The position numbers were made by a program, and so were the translations under genes. The notes below the pieces were generated by a model. That model made no database searches and was not told where the DNA came from. It worked only from the letters and a program-made list of their open reading frames with translations. 43,525 nucleotides of DNA, taken from positions 1 to 43,525 of the forward strand of contig JAFASF010000099.1 of assembly GCA_019244745.1 (NCBI GenBank). The letters run 5' to 3'. Below, one piece after another: positions 15,811-24,852 of this stretch (its first letter is position 1; each line of letters starts with the position of its first letter). Source of the stretch: Solirubrobacterales bacterium. GTDB taxonomy: Bacteria; Actinomycetota; Thermoleophilia; Solirubrobacterales; Solirubrobacteraceae.

Positions 15811-17244
15811 GTGAGCGTAGAGCCGAAGGATCCCTCGATCGGAGTCGACGAGTGGGTAGCACGCAGCGCCCAGCGAGCAGAGTACGCGCCCGGCTGGCGC
15901 GGGCAAGCGCAGCGGCGGTGGGAGCGAATTGGGTGGTGGCCGCGGCTTGGCATCGCCGCGCTCGCGGGCGCCGCTGTGCCGCTCCTGACAGTGAACGACT
16001 TCCAGCTTCAGATCGGCATCAACGCGTTGCTGCTGGCGTTGCTCGCGCTCGGGCTGAACATCTCAGTTGGCTGGGCGGGACTGCTGGATCTCGGCTTCAT
16101 CGCGTTCTACGGATTCGGCGCTTATGGGTTCGCGCTGTTGTCCTCAAACCAATTGAGCACAAGCGGCGTTCACCTCCCTGCTTACGCATCGGTTCCGATC
16201 GTGATGGTCGGCGCTGCCTGTCTGGGTTTGATGGTGGGGCTGCCGTCGAGGCGACTGATCGGTGATTACTTGGCGATCATCACGCTGTTCTTCGGAGAGG
16301 CGTTCGTCGAGTTCACCAACAACGTCGCAACGAACAAGCTGGGAGGGCCGAACGGTATCGTCGCGATTGACCCTTACAAGGCCTTCGGCGCGCAGATTAC
16401 GACCAACAAGGGCTACTTCTATTTGCTCCTGATCCTGCTCGTGCTGACGATGGCCGCGCTTCACCTGCTCGATACATCGCGCACCGGGCGGGCCTGGCGG
16501 GCGGTGCGCGAGGATCCGCTCGCCGCGGAGATGATGACAATCCCCGTCAACCGCGTGAAGCTGATGGCGTTCAGCTTCGGCGCGGTCGTCGCGGCGCTCG
16601 CGGGCACGGTGTTCGCCGCCCAGCAGATCAGCGTCTTCCCAACCGATTTCGACACCACGTTCCTGATCCTGATCTACGCGGCGCTGATCCTCGGCGGCGC
16701 AGGCAGCATCGGGGGCGCGGTGCTCGGCGGGCTCATCCTCTCGGTTACGCTCGATGGCTTCTTGCGTAGCCCGACTCAGTCGGGATATCTGTTCTACGGC
16801 GTGATCTTGCTCACACTGATCGTCAAGCTCCGGCCGTGGTGGCGCCTGATAGCGGTGGTGGCGGGGACTGCTGTATTCGGTCTCGTTGTACACGCGATCG
16901 TGCACGCCGTTTCCGCGAGCGCCGTTGCGGGTGGCCCCCAGTCGAGCGGCTGGATTGCGGATCTGGTCCGCAATTGGGTGGTTGTGCCGCGTAATCCGGC
17001 GGCCGCCGGCAACGTCGGATTCGTGCTGCTGCTCGGGCTTCTGATCGCCCTCGTGCAGGTCCGCGGTCGCTGGCGGACGGTGCTGCTGGTGCCGACGCTG
17101 TACCTCTCGGTGTGCGTCTGGGAAGGACGGCTCGTAACGGTGCCCGCTATCACGCGCCAGATACTGATCGGCGCAATCCTGATCGTGATGATGAATGCAC
17201 GACCGCAGGGGTTGCTCGGTTCTCGCCGGGTGGAGGTGGTGTAG
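15811..17244 (+). CDS. livM: LivM-type ABC importer permease with extended C-terminus
   Basis: 477 residues from GTG 15811. After about 45 hydrophilic residues come membrane helices with LGLNISVGWAGLLDLGFIAFYGFGAY (shared by all LivM), the docking loop DTSRTGRAWRAVREDPLAAEMM and LGGAGSIGGAVLGGLILS. Ordinary LivM proteins end soon after a segment like YLFYGVILLTLIVKLRP. Here about 130 further residues, with roughly four more hydrophobic segments, come before the terminal MMNARPQGLLG. The protein is therefore an extended LivM. It overlaps livG by one base (TAGTG). Confidence 0.93.
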   Translation: MSVEPKDPSIGVDEWVARSAQRAEYAPGWRGQAQRRWERIGWWPRLGIAALAGAAVPLLTVNDFQLQIGINALLLALLALGLNISVGWAGLLDLGFIAFYGFGAYGFALLSSNQLSTSGVHLPAYASVPIVMVGAACLGLMVGLPSRRLIGDYLAIITLFFGEAFVEFTNNVATNKLGGPNGIVAIDPYKAFGAQITTNKGYFYLLLILLVLTMAALHLLDTSRTGRAWRAVREDPLAAEMMTIPVNRVKLMAFSFGAVVAALAGTVFAAQQISVFPTDFDTTFLILIYAALILGGAGSIGGAVLGGLILSVTLDGFLRSPTQSGYLFYGVILLTLIVKLRPWWRLIAVVAGTAVFGLVVHAIVHAVSASAVAGGPQSSGWIADLVRNWVVVPRNPAAAGNVGFVLLLGLLIALVQVRGRWRTVLLVPTLYLSVCVWEGRLVTVPAITRQILIGAILIVMMNARPQGLLGSRRVEVV

Positions 17245-18035
17245 TGTCGCTGTTGGAGCTGGACCGGGTATCCCTCTCGTTCGGGGGCCTGCGGGCTTTG
17301 AGCGAGCTCGAGCTGCACGTTGACCAGCGCGAGATCGTGAGCTTGATCGGCCCGAATGGTGCCGGAAAGACGACGGTCTTCAACGTCCTCACCGGTGTCT
17401 ATGACCCCACCGACGGCGATATTCGCTTCGCCGGCGAGAGCATCGCCCACAAGGCTTCTCACCAGGTCACCCGCCGAGGAATGGCACGTACGTTCCAGAG
17501 CCTCCGGCTGTTTCTCAACATGTCGGTCATTGAGAACGTAATGGCAGCGACCTACGGCGGCACCAAGGCGATGCCGTGGGAGTCGATCCTGCGCTTCCCG
17601 CGCGCCCGCCGCGAGGAGCGCGAAGTGCGCGAGCTGGCCGAGGAGGCGCTGTCGTTCTTCGGCCAGCGCCTCGCCGGCTACCGCTGGGACCAGCCTGCCT
17701 ACTCGCTGTCGTACGCCAACCGCCGCCGCCTCGAGATCGCGCGCGCACTGGCGACCAAGCCACAACTGCTGCTTCTCGACGAGCCGGCCGCGGGGATGAA
17801 CCCGAGCGAGACGCACGAGATCACCGAATTGATCGGCCGCCTGCGGGACGAGCGCGAGGTGGGAATCCTGGTGATCGAGCACGACATGCACGTGGTCGAG
17901 GGCGTCTCTGACCGGGTGGTCGCGCTTGACCACGGTGTGAAGATCGCCGAGGGCAGTTTCGACGAGGTCGCCAACCACCCCAGCGTGGTCGAGGCGTATC
18001 TGGGTCGCGATCCCGAGGCGCTGGCGGAGGCCTGA
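17244..18035 (+). CDS. livG: LivG-type ABC importer ATPase
   Basis: 263 residues from GTG 17244, which overlaps the livM stop; the open frame extends further upstream but only inside livM. Walker A GPNGAGKTT (about 36-44), the LivG-type signature LSYANRRRLEIARAL, Walker B LLLLDEPAAGMNPSE and the switch histidine in ILVIEHDMHVV. It hydrolyses ATP at the cytoplasmic face of the LivHM channel together with LivF. The next gene's ATG overlaps its stop (TGATG). Confidence 0.95.
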   Translation: MSLLELDRVSLSFGGLRALSELELHVDQREIVSLIGPNGAGKTTVFNVLTGVYDPTDGDIRFAGESIAHKASHQVTRRGMARTFQSLRLFLNMSVIENVMAATYGGTKAMPWESILRFPRARREEREVRELAEEALSFFGQRLAGYRWDQPAYSLSYANRRRLEIARALATKPQLLLLDEPAAGMNPSETHEITELIGRLRDEREVGILVIEHDMHVVEGVSDRVVALDHGVKIAEGSFDEVANHPSVVEAYLGRDPEALAEA

Positions 18036-18769
18036 TGAACGCCGCCGATGGACAGCTCGCCAAGCCGCTGCTCTCACTCGACAAGGTCACGACCTACTAC
18101 GCCCAGATGCGCATCCTCGAGGGAATCTCGCTCCAGGTTGGCGCCGGCGAGCTCGTGTGCCTGCTCGGCGGCAACGCCTCAGGCAAGTCGACCACCCTGA
18201 AGACGATCCTGGGCCTGGTGCGCCCCCGGGCGGGGAGGGTCCTGTTCGCCGGCGAGGACGTCACCGCCTGGCCGGTCCCGCAGCGGATCGCCAACGGGGT
18301 CGCGATCGTTCCCGAGAACCGGCGCCTGTTCGGAACGATGACGGTGCGCGAGAACCTCGAGCTGGGCGCCGTGCTGCGGGACGCCGGCACGTACGACGCT
18401 GACTTCGAGCGGGTGTACACGCTGTTCCCGCGCCTGCACGAGCGCCGCGACCAGCTCGCCGGCACCCTGTCGGGCGGCGAGCAGCAGATGGTCGCCATGG
18501 GGCGCGCGCTGATGTCGCGCCCTCGGCTGCTGCTGATGGACGAACCCTCGATGGGCCTCTCTCCGGCGCTCGTCCAGCAGAACTTCCGCATCATCAAAGA
18601 AGTGCACGAATCGGGCGTCGCCGTGCTGATGGTCGAGCAGAACGCGACGATGGCGCTGTCGATCGCCGACCGCGGGTACGTGCTCTCGACCGGCGAGATC
18701 GTGCTGTCTGGCTCGGCCGCCGAGCTGCTGCGAAGCGAGGATCTGAAGCGCGCGTATCTGGGACGGTGA
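18035..18769 (+). CDS. livF: LivF-type ABC importer ATPase
   Basis: 244 residues. KVTTYYAQMRILEGISL is the LivF-type beginning. Walker A reads GGNASGKST instead of the usual GxNGAGKTT, still functional in form. The signature is LSGGEQQMVAMGRAL, Walker B LLLMDEPSMGLSP and the switch His is replaced by Gln in LMVEQNA, as is normal for LivF. Completes the importer. A hairpin immediately after the stop probably ends the transcript. Confidence 0.95.
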   Translation: MNAADGQLAKPLLSLDKVTTYYAQMRILEGISLQVGAGELVCLLGGNASGKSTTLKTILGLVRPRAGRVLFAGEDVTAWPVPQRIANGVAIVPENRRLFGTMTVRENLELGAVLRDAGTYDADFERVYTLFPRLHERRDQLAGTLSGGEQQMVAMGRALMSRPRLLLMDEPSMGLSPALVQQNFRIIKEVHESGVAVLMVEQNATMALSIADRGYVLSTGEIVLSGSAAELLRSEDLKRAYLGR

Positions 18770-18774
18770 TTCGT

Positions 18775-18799
18775 GTGGGCGCCCCGCGTGGGCGCCCAC
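18775..18799 (+). terminator. Hairpin terminator after livF
   Basis: GTGGGCGCC (18775-18783) pairs perfectly with GGCGCCCAC (18791-18799) across a 7-base loop, 5 bp after the livF stop. A T-rich tail is absent, as is common in high-GC actinobacteria. Confidence 0.65.
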
Positions 18800-18925
18800 C
18801 TCAGGTTCCGTGTCCCTACGGGATCCGGAGCGACGCGGCACGCCACGAGGCGCAGTGGGCCGGCGGGCCGCTACTATGCCGCCCACGGCCGGTCCCCGAG
18901 CAGGGATGACAGAGAGGAGACCGAG

Positions 18926-21322
18926 GTGAGGAGCTGGATGAGGTGCGCGCGCACTCGCGCGCCGGTGGGCATCGTCGTGGCGACGATCGGGTTGATTGCC
19001 GCGTCCACTGCGGCCGCGAGATCGCAGGTCAGCATCACGCGCGACCGTGCCGGGATCCCACACATCACCGCGGCCAACTTCCGGGCACTCGGATACGGCG
19101 AGGGCTACGTGTTCGCGCAGGACAACCTGTGCACGTTCGCCGAGCAGATCGTGACCGTCAACGGCCAGCGGTCGCAGTACTTCGGTCCGAATGGGCTCGC
19201 GGTCAACTATTCCGCCGGCGCCTCCAACACCAACCTCCAGTCAGACCTGTACTGGCGCTACGTCAAGGCGTCGGGCCTGATCCAGCGCGAGCTCGCCACT
19301 CCTCCGCCGAACGGCCCGCTGCCGCAGATTCGGGACCTGTACACGGGCTTTGCCCAGGGCTACAACGCGTATCTGCGCTCCGGCAAGCTCCGCGATCCGC
19401 GGTGCAAGGGCAAGCCGTGGGTACGGCCGATCACGCTCGCCGATCTGTTTCTGCGCGGAGAGCAGATCGTGACCGAGGCCTCCGCGCAGCAGTTCATCGG
19501 CGGGATCGTGGGTGCCGTGCCGCCCGGTGTGACGGTGACCTCGGGTGCTGCCGCCCGAAGCCCGGTGGACCTCGGGGCGCTCAAGGCGGCGCTCGCCGAT
19601 TCGTCGGGCGCGGCCGAGGGATCGAACGGCCTCGGCCTCGGCTCGCGGGACACGCGCTCGGGCCACGGGATGCTGCTCGCGAACCCGCACTTCCCGTGGC
19701 GCGGGACGGAGCGGTTTTGGATGGCGCAGCTGACGGTGCCGGGGAGCTACGACGTCGAAGGAGGCACGCTCGAGGGGTTCCCGCTGATCGGGATCGGCTT
19801 CAACCGTCACATCGCCTGGACCCACACGGTGTCGACCTCGCGGCGGTTTGTCATCTATCAGCTCAAGCTCGTGCCGGGTGACCCGATGAGTTACTACGTC
19901 GACGGGGTGCCCCACCGGATGACTCACATCACGGTGAGCATGAGGGTCGGCGGGCGCCGGGTGTCGCACACCTTCTACCTCACGCGGTGGGGAATGGTGT
20001 TCAACTTGCCCGAAGCGGGCTACTCGTGGACCACGAACACCGCGTACGCGCTCTATGACGCCGTCGCTCAGGCGGGGCCGCGGGCGGCCAACGAGTTCCT
20101 GCGCATGGGGCAGGCTTCGAGCGTCAAGGCGCTGCTCGCGGTCGAGTCCAGGTTCCTGGCCATCCCGACGTTCAACACAATCGCCGCCGACGACAGGGGC
20201 GACGCCTACTACGGCGACGTGGGGGCGGTGCCGAACGTCAGCCAGGCGAAGCTGACCGCGTGCCTGCCGGCGGGGATCCCCACGCTGGTTTTCGACGCCG
20301 CCCGCGTGGTCACGCTCGATGGCTCGCGCTCGTCGTGCGCCCCGGGCAACGATCCGGGGACGCCGGTCAAGGGCATCTTCAACGCCAGCCACATGCCGCA
20401 CCTGATCCGGCGCGACTACGTCGAGAACTCCAACGACCCGTTCTGGCTCGCAAATCCGTCGGCGCCGTTGACCGGCTTCTCTCCGATCATCGGGCTCACG
20501 GACGAGGAGCAGGGGCTGCGGACGCGCGAGGGCAACCAGATGGTCGCCGCGCGGGTCGCCGGCACCGACGGTCTCGGGCCGGCGAAGTTCACGATCCCGA
20601 CGCTCCAGGCGATGTGGCAGTCCGATCGCTCCGAGCTGGCCGAGCTGGTGCTGCCGGCGCTCGTCGCCGACTGCCGCGCGCACGGGTCGGCGGTGGCGAG
20701 CAACGGTCAGACGGTCGACCTGACGGCCGCCTGCAGCGCCCTGGCCGGATACGACGGCACCGGCCACCTCGGCGCCAACGGCGGGTGGCTGTTCTCGGAG
20801 TGGTACGCGCGCATGCCGGCCTCGGCCCTGTGGGCCGACAGCTTCGACCCGTCGAAGCCGCTGACCACGCCGGCGGTCCTGAACACGTCGAGCCCCGCGA
20901 CTTTGCGGGCCCTGGCAGACGCGGTTCTGGCGCTGCGGGCTCACGGCCTCGCGCCGGATGCCTCCTACGGACAGGTCCAGCACGCCACGCGCGGCCGGAT
21001 CAAGATCCCGATCCCGGGCTGCGACACCGGGTGCTTCAACGCGATCTACGCCGCCGACGGCCTCTCGACCGATCCCTCGAGCGAGGCCCCCTACGGCGAG
21101 GTCTACACGGGATCGTCGCTCGTGATGACGACCGAGCTGCGGCCGTCCGGGCCGGTGTCGCAGGGAATCCTCACGTATTCCCAGGCGACCGACCCGACCT
21201 CGCGGTGGTTCGCGAACATGACCCGGCTGTACTCGGAGCGGCGGTGGGTCACGCTGGCGTACACGCCGGCCGAGCTGCGTCGCGGGCGCCCGCTGCCGCC
21301 GCTGGTGCTGACCGTGCCGTAG
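18926..21322 (+). CDS. Secreted penicillin-acylase-type Ntn hydrolase (aculeacin/AHL acylase-like)
   Basis: 798 residues from GTG 18926, preceded by AGAGGAG. A signal sequence spans about 1-31 (ends IAASTAAARS). The alpha chain has RDRAGIPHITAANFRALGYGEGYVFAQDNLC, typical of actinobacterial aculeacin-A-type acylases. The precursor is cut before Ser233 (EG-SNG), whose free amino group is the nucleophile; the beta chain then reads SGHGMLLANPHFPW. These enzymes remove acyl chains from cyclic lipopeptides, N-acyl-homoserine lactones or beta-lactams outside the cell. Although it follows the importer, the hairpin at 18775 and a 156-bp gap suggest its own transcript. It may release a compound that the importer takes up, or defend against lipopeptides. 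Confidence 0.9.
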   Translation: MRSWMRCARTRAPVGIVVATIGLIAASTAAARSQVSITRDRAGIPHITAANFRALGYGEGYVFAQDNLCTFAEQIVTVNGQRSQYFGPNGLAVNYSAGASNTNLQSDLYWRYVKASGLIQRELATPPPNGPLPQIRDLYTGFAQGYNAYLRSGKLRDPRCKGKPWVRPITLADLFLRGEQIVTEASAQQFIGGIVGAVPPGVTVTSGAAARSPVDLGALKAALADSSGAAEGSNGLGLGSRDTRSGHGMLLANPHFPWRGTERFWMAQLTVPGSYDVEGGTLEGFPLIGIGFNRHIAWTHTVSTSRRFVIYQLKLVPGDPMSYYVDGVPHRMTHITVSMRVGGRRVSHTFYLTRWGMVFNLPEAGYSWTTNTAYALYDAVAQAGPRAANEFLRMGQASSVKALLAVESRFLAIPTFNTIAADDRGDAYYGDVGAVPNVSQAKLTACLPAGIPTLVFDAARVVTLDGSRSSCAPGNDPGTPVKGIFNASHMPHLIRRDYVENSNDPFWLANPSAPLTGFSPIIGLTDEEQGLRTREGNQMVAARVAGTDGLGPAKFTIPTLQAMWQSDRSELAELVLPALVADCRAHGSAVASNGQTVDLTAACSALAGYDGTGHLGANGGWLFSEWYARMPASALWADSFDPSKPLTTPAVLNTSSPATLRALADAVLALRAHGLAPDASYGQVQHATRGRIKIPIPGCDTGCFNAIYAADGLSTDPSSEAPYGEVYTGSSLVMTTELRPSGPVSQGILTYSQATDPTSRWFANMTRLYSERRWVTLAYTPAELRRGRPLPPLVLTVP

Positions 21323-21341
21323 AGCCCCACCGGCAGGGTGC

Positions 21342-21376
21342 CCGAGATAAGGCCCCGTCCTGGGGCCAAATCTCGG
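21342..21376. terminator. Strong bidirectional terminator hairpin
   Basis: CCGAGAT (21342-21348) pairs with ATCTCGG (21370-21376). Inside, GGCCCC (21351-21356) pairs with GGGGCC (21362-21367) around a 5-base loop. The two helices are separated by a symmetric AA/AA internal loop. It lies between the convergent acylase and MFS genes. Confidence 0.75.
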
Positions 21377-21391
21377 ACACCCCAAAGTCCG

Positions 21392-22807
21392 TCACGCTCG
21401 TTCGGCGGCCAGCGCCGGGACTGCCGAGCCGCCGGTAACGGAATCCAGCCGTCGGCGTCCGCGCAACGCAATACCGGCGAGCGCTCCACACAACGACAGG
21501 CCCGCCGACACCGCCAGCGCGGCGGCGAACCCGTCGCTAAACGCCGCCGGCGAGGCGTAGCTGCCGGCGCCCGAGAACACCGCCACCGCGAGCGCCAGCC
21601 CGAGCGCCGCCCCGAGCTGGCGCATGGTGCTGAACGTCCCGGATGCCTTTCCGAGCTCTCCCCGGGTCACGCCGTTCATCACCGCGGTCTGCCCCGCCGG
21701 CAGCGCCAGCGAGACGCCCACGCCGGCGAGGATCAGCGGCGGGATCGTCTCCGCGTACGGGAGTCCGGTACGCGCCAGTAGCGCCACCCATCCGAACCCG
21801 AGGGCCTGGAGCAGCAGCCCGGCGACGATCAGCGCTCGCTCTCCGACGCGCGGCACGAGCGCGCCCGAGATCGGCGCGACGATGAACACCGTTCCGGTCC
21901 ATGGGATCAGCCGCAGCCCGGTCTGGAGCGGCGAGGAGCCGAGCGTCGTCTGCTCGAATTGCGCCACGAAGAACACGGCGCTGAATAGCGCGCCGGACAT
22001 GAGGATCGTCACGGCGTTGCCGGCGGCGAAGCCCCGCGAGCGGAACAGGCGCATCGGCAGCATCGGCTCGCGGGCCCGCAGCCCCCAGGCCACGAACGCC
22101 AGAGCCAGCACCGTCCCGCCGGCGAGGGTCGCGAGCACCTCGACGCTGCCCCACCCCGCGGTGTTGCCGCGCACGAGGCCCCACACGACCCCGAGCGCCG
22201 CGCCGGTGACGAGCAGCAGCCCGGCGACGTCGAGCTTCGCGCGCTCGCCGAAGCTCTCATCCATCCCCCGGAGCACGAACGGGATCGCCGCCAGCCCGAT
22301 CGGCACGTTCAGCCAGAACACCCACTGCCACGCCAGCCCCTGGGTGATGGCGCCGCCGATCACGGGCCCGGCCACGACCGCGAGCCCGGTGATGCCGCCG
22401 TAGAGACCGAGTGCCTGGCCGCGCTTCTCGGGCGGGAAGGCGGCGCTCAGCAGCGCGAGCGACGCCGGGGTGATCAGGGCGGCGCCCGCTCCCTGGACGG
22501 CGCGGGCTGCGATCAGCCAGCCGACGCTCGGGGAGAGCGCGCACAGGGCGGAAGCGGTCGAGAACAGCGCGAGCCCGATCGCGAACACCCGCCGGCGCCC
22601 GAACCGGTCGCCGATCGCGGCGCTGGTCATCAGCAGGACCGCGAAGCTCAGGACATAAGCGTTGACCGTCCACTCGAGCTGGCTGATAGAGGCGTGCAGG
22701 TGCAGCCGGATCGTGGTCAGCGCGGTCGTCACGACGGTGGTGTCGAGCGCGACCATCAGCGCTGCGATCGCGGTCAGCCCGAGCACCCACTTCTGTCTGC
22801 GAGTCAT
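21392..22807 (-). CDS. DHA2-family MFS efflux transporter
   Basis: 471 residues from ATG 22805-22807 with GAGGAGG upstream. TM1 holds MVALDTTVVTTALTTI, TM2 LEWTVNAYVLSFAVLLMTSAAIGDRFGRRRVF (motif A), and ARAVQGAGAALITPASLALL precedes motif C (GGITGLAVVAGPVIGG). About 14 hydrophobic segments follow, as in EmrB/QacA drug:H+ antiporters. Inner membrane. It is divergent from a SnoaL-fused sigma factor gene, so control by that factor is possible. Substrate unknown. Confidence 0.92.
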   Translation of the reverse strand: MTRRQKWVLGLTAIAALMVALDTTVVTTALTTIRLHLHASISQLEWTVNAYVLSFAVLLMTSAAIGDRFGRRRVFAIGLALFSTASALCALSPSVGWLIAARAVQGAGAALITPASLALLSAAFPPEKRGQALGLYGGITGLAVVAGPVIGGAITQGLAWQWVFWLNVPIGLAAIPFVLRGMDESFGERAKLDVAGLLLVTGAALGVVWGLVRGNTAGWGSVEVLATLAGGTVLALAFVAWGLRAREPMLPMRLFRSRGFAAGNAVTILMSGALFSAVFFVAQFEQTTLGSSPLQTGLRLIPWTGTVFIVAPISGALVPRVGERALIVAGLLLQALGFGWVALLARTGLPYAETIPPLILAGVGVSLALPAGQTAVMNGVTRGELGKASGTFSTMRQLGAALGLALAVAVFSGAGSYASPAAFSDGFAAALAVSAGLSLCGALAGIALRGRRRLDSVTGGSAVPALAAERA

Positions 22808-22910
22808 GAAGGTGCCTCCTCGGAGTTGAGAACCATGTGCTGGTGAAGACACCGCGGGCCAGCGCAAACTGAGCGATGAATCTCACGTCGGTGTGGTGTC
22901 CTTACAGCGG

Positions 22911-23912
22911 ATGACCGAAGCAACGCTCAGTCGGGCCCGGGCCGGAGACGAGGTCGCGTTCCGCGAGCTCACCGACCCCTACCGGCGCGAGCTCCAGGTG
23001 CACTGCTACCGAATCCTCGGATCGGTGCAAGACGCGGAAGATCTAGTTCAGGAGACGCTGTTGGCTGCATGGCGAGGACTTGCGGGGTTCGAGGAACGCG
23101 CGTCGGTGCGCTCCTGGCTTTACCGGATCGCGACCAACCGCTGCCTGAACGCGCTGCGCGACAGCGAGCGACGCCCCAAGGAGGTCCGGCGCGACCTGCC
23201 GCCTCCCACGCGCGTCACCGAGCCGCTGTGGCTCGAGCCCTACCCAGACACGATGCTCGAGGACATGCCCGACACCGCTCCGGGCCCCGAGGCGCGCTAC
23301 GAGACCCGGGAGTCGATCGCGCTCGCGTTCGTCACCGGCCTGCAGTACCTCGCTCCACGCCAGCGGGCCGTGATCGTGCTCCGGGACGTGCTCGGCTTTC
23401 AGGCCGGCGAGGTCGCGGACATGCTCGACACCTCCGAAGCCTCGGTCAACAGCGCGCTCCAGCGGGCGCGCGCCACCCTCGACAGCCGGGCTCCACGCGC
23501 CGGCCGAGAGCGCGCTCCCCTTCCGCGCTCGCCCGAGGAGCGCGAGCTTCTCGCCAGGTTCACCGATACGTTCGAAGACGGCGACGTCGACGGGATCGTC
23601 GCGCTCCTGACCCAGGACGCGCTCCTGACGATGCCGCCCGAGCCGCTCGAGTACCAGGGCCACACGGCGATTCACGAGTTCCTGGCCGATCGCTTCGCCA
23701 CCCACAGGGGCCGGCGCGTCCGGCTCGTTCCGACCCGCGCCAACGGGCAGCCCGCCTTCGGGCACTACATCGAGGACGGGCACGCTCCGATCGCCCGGAG
23801 CTTCGGGGTGATCGTGCTGACCCTGGAAGGCGGTCGCATTTCCGGCCTCACCCGGTTCGGGGACAGCGCGATCCTGCGCCTCCTCGGACTCCCCCGGACG
23901 CTTCCCTTGTAG
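22911..23912 (+). CDS. ECF RNA polymerase sigma factor with C-terminal SnoaL-like domain
   Basis: 333 residues from ATG 22911. Sigma region 2: FRELTDPYRRELQVHCYRILGSVQDAEDLVQETLLAAWRGLAGFEERASVRSWLYRIATNRCLNALR. Region 4: LAPRQRAVIVLRDVLGFQAGEVADMLDTSEASVNSALQRAR. From about residue 205 a SnoaL-type domain follows (LLARFTDTFEDGDVDGIVALLTQDALLTMPPEP). This is the class of ECF factors without a separate membrane anti-sigma, in which the C-terminal domain controls activity (as for ECF41/SigJ relatives). No anti-sigma gene is adjacent. Targets may include its own promoter and the divergent transporter. Confidence 0.93.
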   Translation: MTEATLSRARAGDEVAFRELTDPYRRELQVHCYRILGSVQDAEDLVQETLLAAWRGLAGFEERASVRSWLYRIATNRCLNALRDSERRPKEVRRDLPPPTRVTEPLWLEPYPDTMLEDMPDTAPGPEARYETRESIALAFVTGLQYLAPRQRAVIVLRDVLGFQAGEVADMLDTSEASVNSALQRARATLDSRAPRAGRERAPLPRSPEERELLARFTDTFEDGDVDGIVALLTQDALLTMPPEPLEYQGHTAIHEFLADRFATHRGRRVRLVPTRANGQPAFGHYIEDGHAPIARSFGVIVLTLEGGRISGLTRFGDSAILRLLGLPRTLPL

Positions 23913-23922
23913 CGTTCACCCA

Positions 23923-24852
23923 GTGACGAGCCCGGAGCGTCTTAGCGTCCGCGTCGGCGTCGGCTGGAATCCGTTTCGCCGGGACGCCGTCGCCGGGGCG
24001 CTGTTCTGGGACACGGTCGAGCTGCTCGAGGAGTTTCGCTACGACTCCCTTTGGTTGAGCGACATCGCCACGCAGCCGTCGGTCGCGCCGCTGCCGATGC
24101 TCGCCGCGGTGGCCGCCAGGACCGAGCGGCTCAAGCTCGGGACGAGCGTGCTCGCCGTGCCGGCGCGCAACCCGGTTCTGATGACCAAGGAGCTCGCGAC
24201 GATCGATGTGCTCTCCGCCGGGCGTCTGTTCCCCGCCTTCGGCATCGGGATCGCGCTGCCGCGCGAGCTCGCCGCGCTCGGGATCCCGCGCGAAGAGCGC
24301 GCGCCCCGGCTCGAGGAGGCCATACACATCATCCGGGCGCTCTGGACGGGCGAGCCGATCACCTACCACGGCCGATTCAGCACGCTCGAGAACGTCACCC
24401 TAATCCCGCGCCCGACCCGCACCAAGATCGAGCCCTGGCTCGGCGGCTCGACCCCGGCGGCGGTAAAGCGCATCGGCCGCATCGCCGACGGCTGGCTCGC
24501 GTCAGGCGTCGATCCGCCGCGGTTCGCCAGTCTGCTCGCGATCCTCAAGGCCGAGGCGGCGGCGGCCGGCCGGACCGTCCCCGAAGACCACTTCGGCACG
24601 ATCGTGTTCGTGGCCGAGTCAGACGACCAGGCCGACGCCCTGATGGCGGCCCGCCAGCGGGCGGGCCGCCCCACGCCACCCGACACGATCGCCGTCGGCG
24701 TCGCGGGAACCCGCTCGCTGCTCGAGCGCTTCCGCGAGGCCGGGGCCACGAAGTTCGTCTTCTACCTCCTGCCAGACGACCCGCGACCGCTGCTGCGGGC
24801 GCTAAAAGCCGAGGTCGTCGACCCCTTCGAGGCGGAGCCGGTTTACGCCTGA
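23923..24852 (+). CDS. LLM-class (luciferase-like) oxidoreductase, probably F420- or flavin-dependent
   Basis: 309 residues from GTG 23923, 10 bp after the sigma factor stop. The bacterial luciferase TIM barrel is recognisable by VRVGVGWNPFRRDAV, DSLWLSDIA, TERLKLGTSVLAVPARNPVLMTKELATIDVLSAGR and FGIGIALPRELAALG. The segment IEPWLGGSTPAAVKRIGRIADGWL lies near residue 170. In actinobacteria such proteins usually use F420, but FMN cannot be excluded. It converges on the SDR gene with a 10-bp overlap of coding ends. Substrate unknown. Confidence 0.88.
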   Translation: MTSPERLSVRVGVGWNPFRRDAVAGALFWDTVELLEEFRYDSLWLSDIATQPSVAPLPMLAAVAARTERLKLGTSVLAVPARNPVLMTKELATIDVLSAGRLFPAFGIGIALPRELAALGIPREERAPRLEEAIHIIRALWTGEPITYHGRFSTLENVTLIPRPTRTKIEPWLGGSTPAAVKRIGRIADGWLASGVDPPRFASLLAILKAEAAAAGRTVPEDHFGTIVFVAESDDQADALMAARQRAGRPTPPDTIAVGVAGTRSLLERFREAGATKFVFYLLPDDPRPLLRALKAEVVDPFEAEPVYA

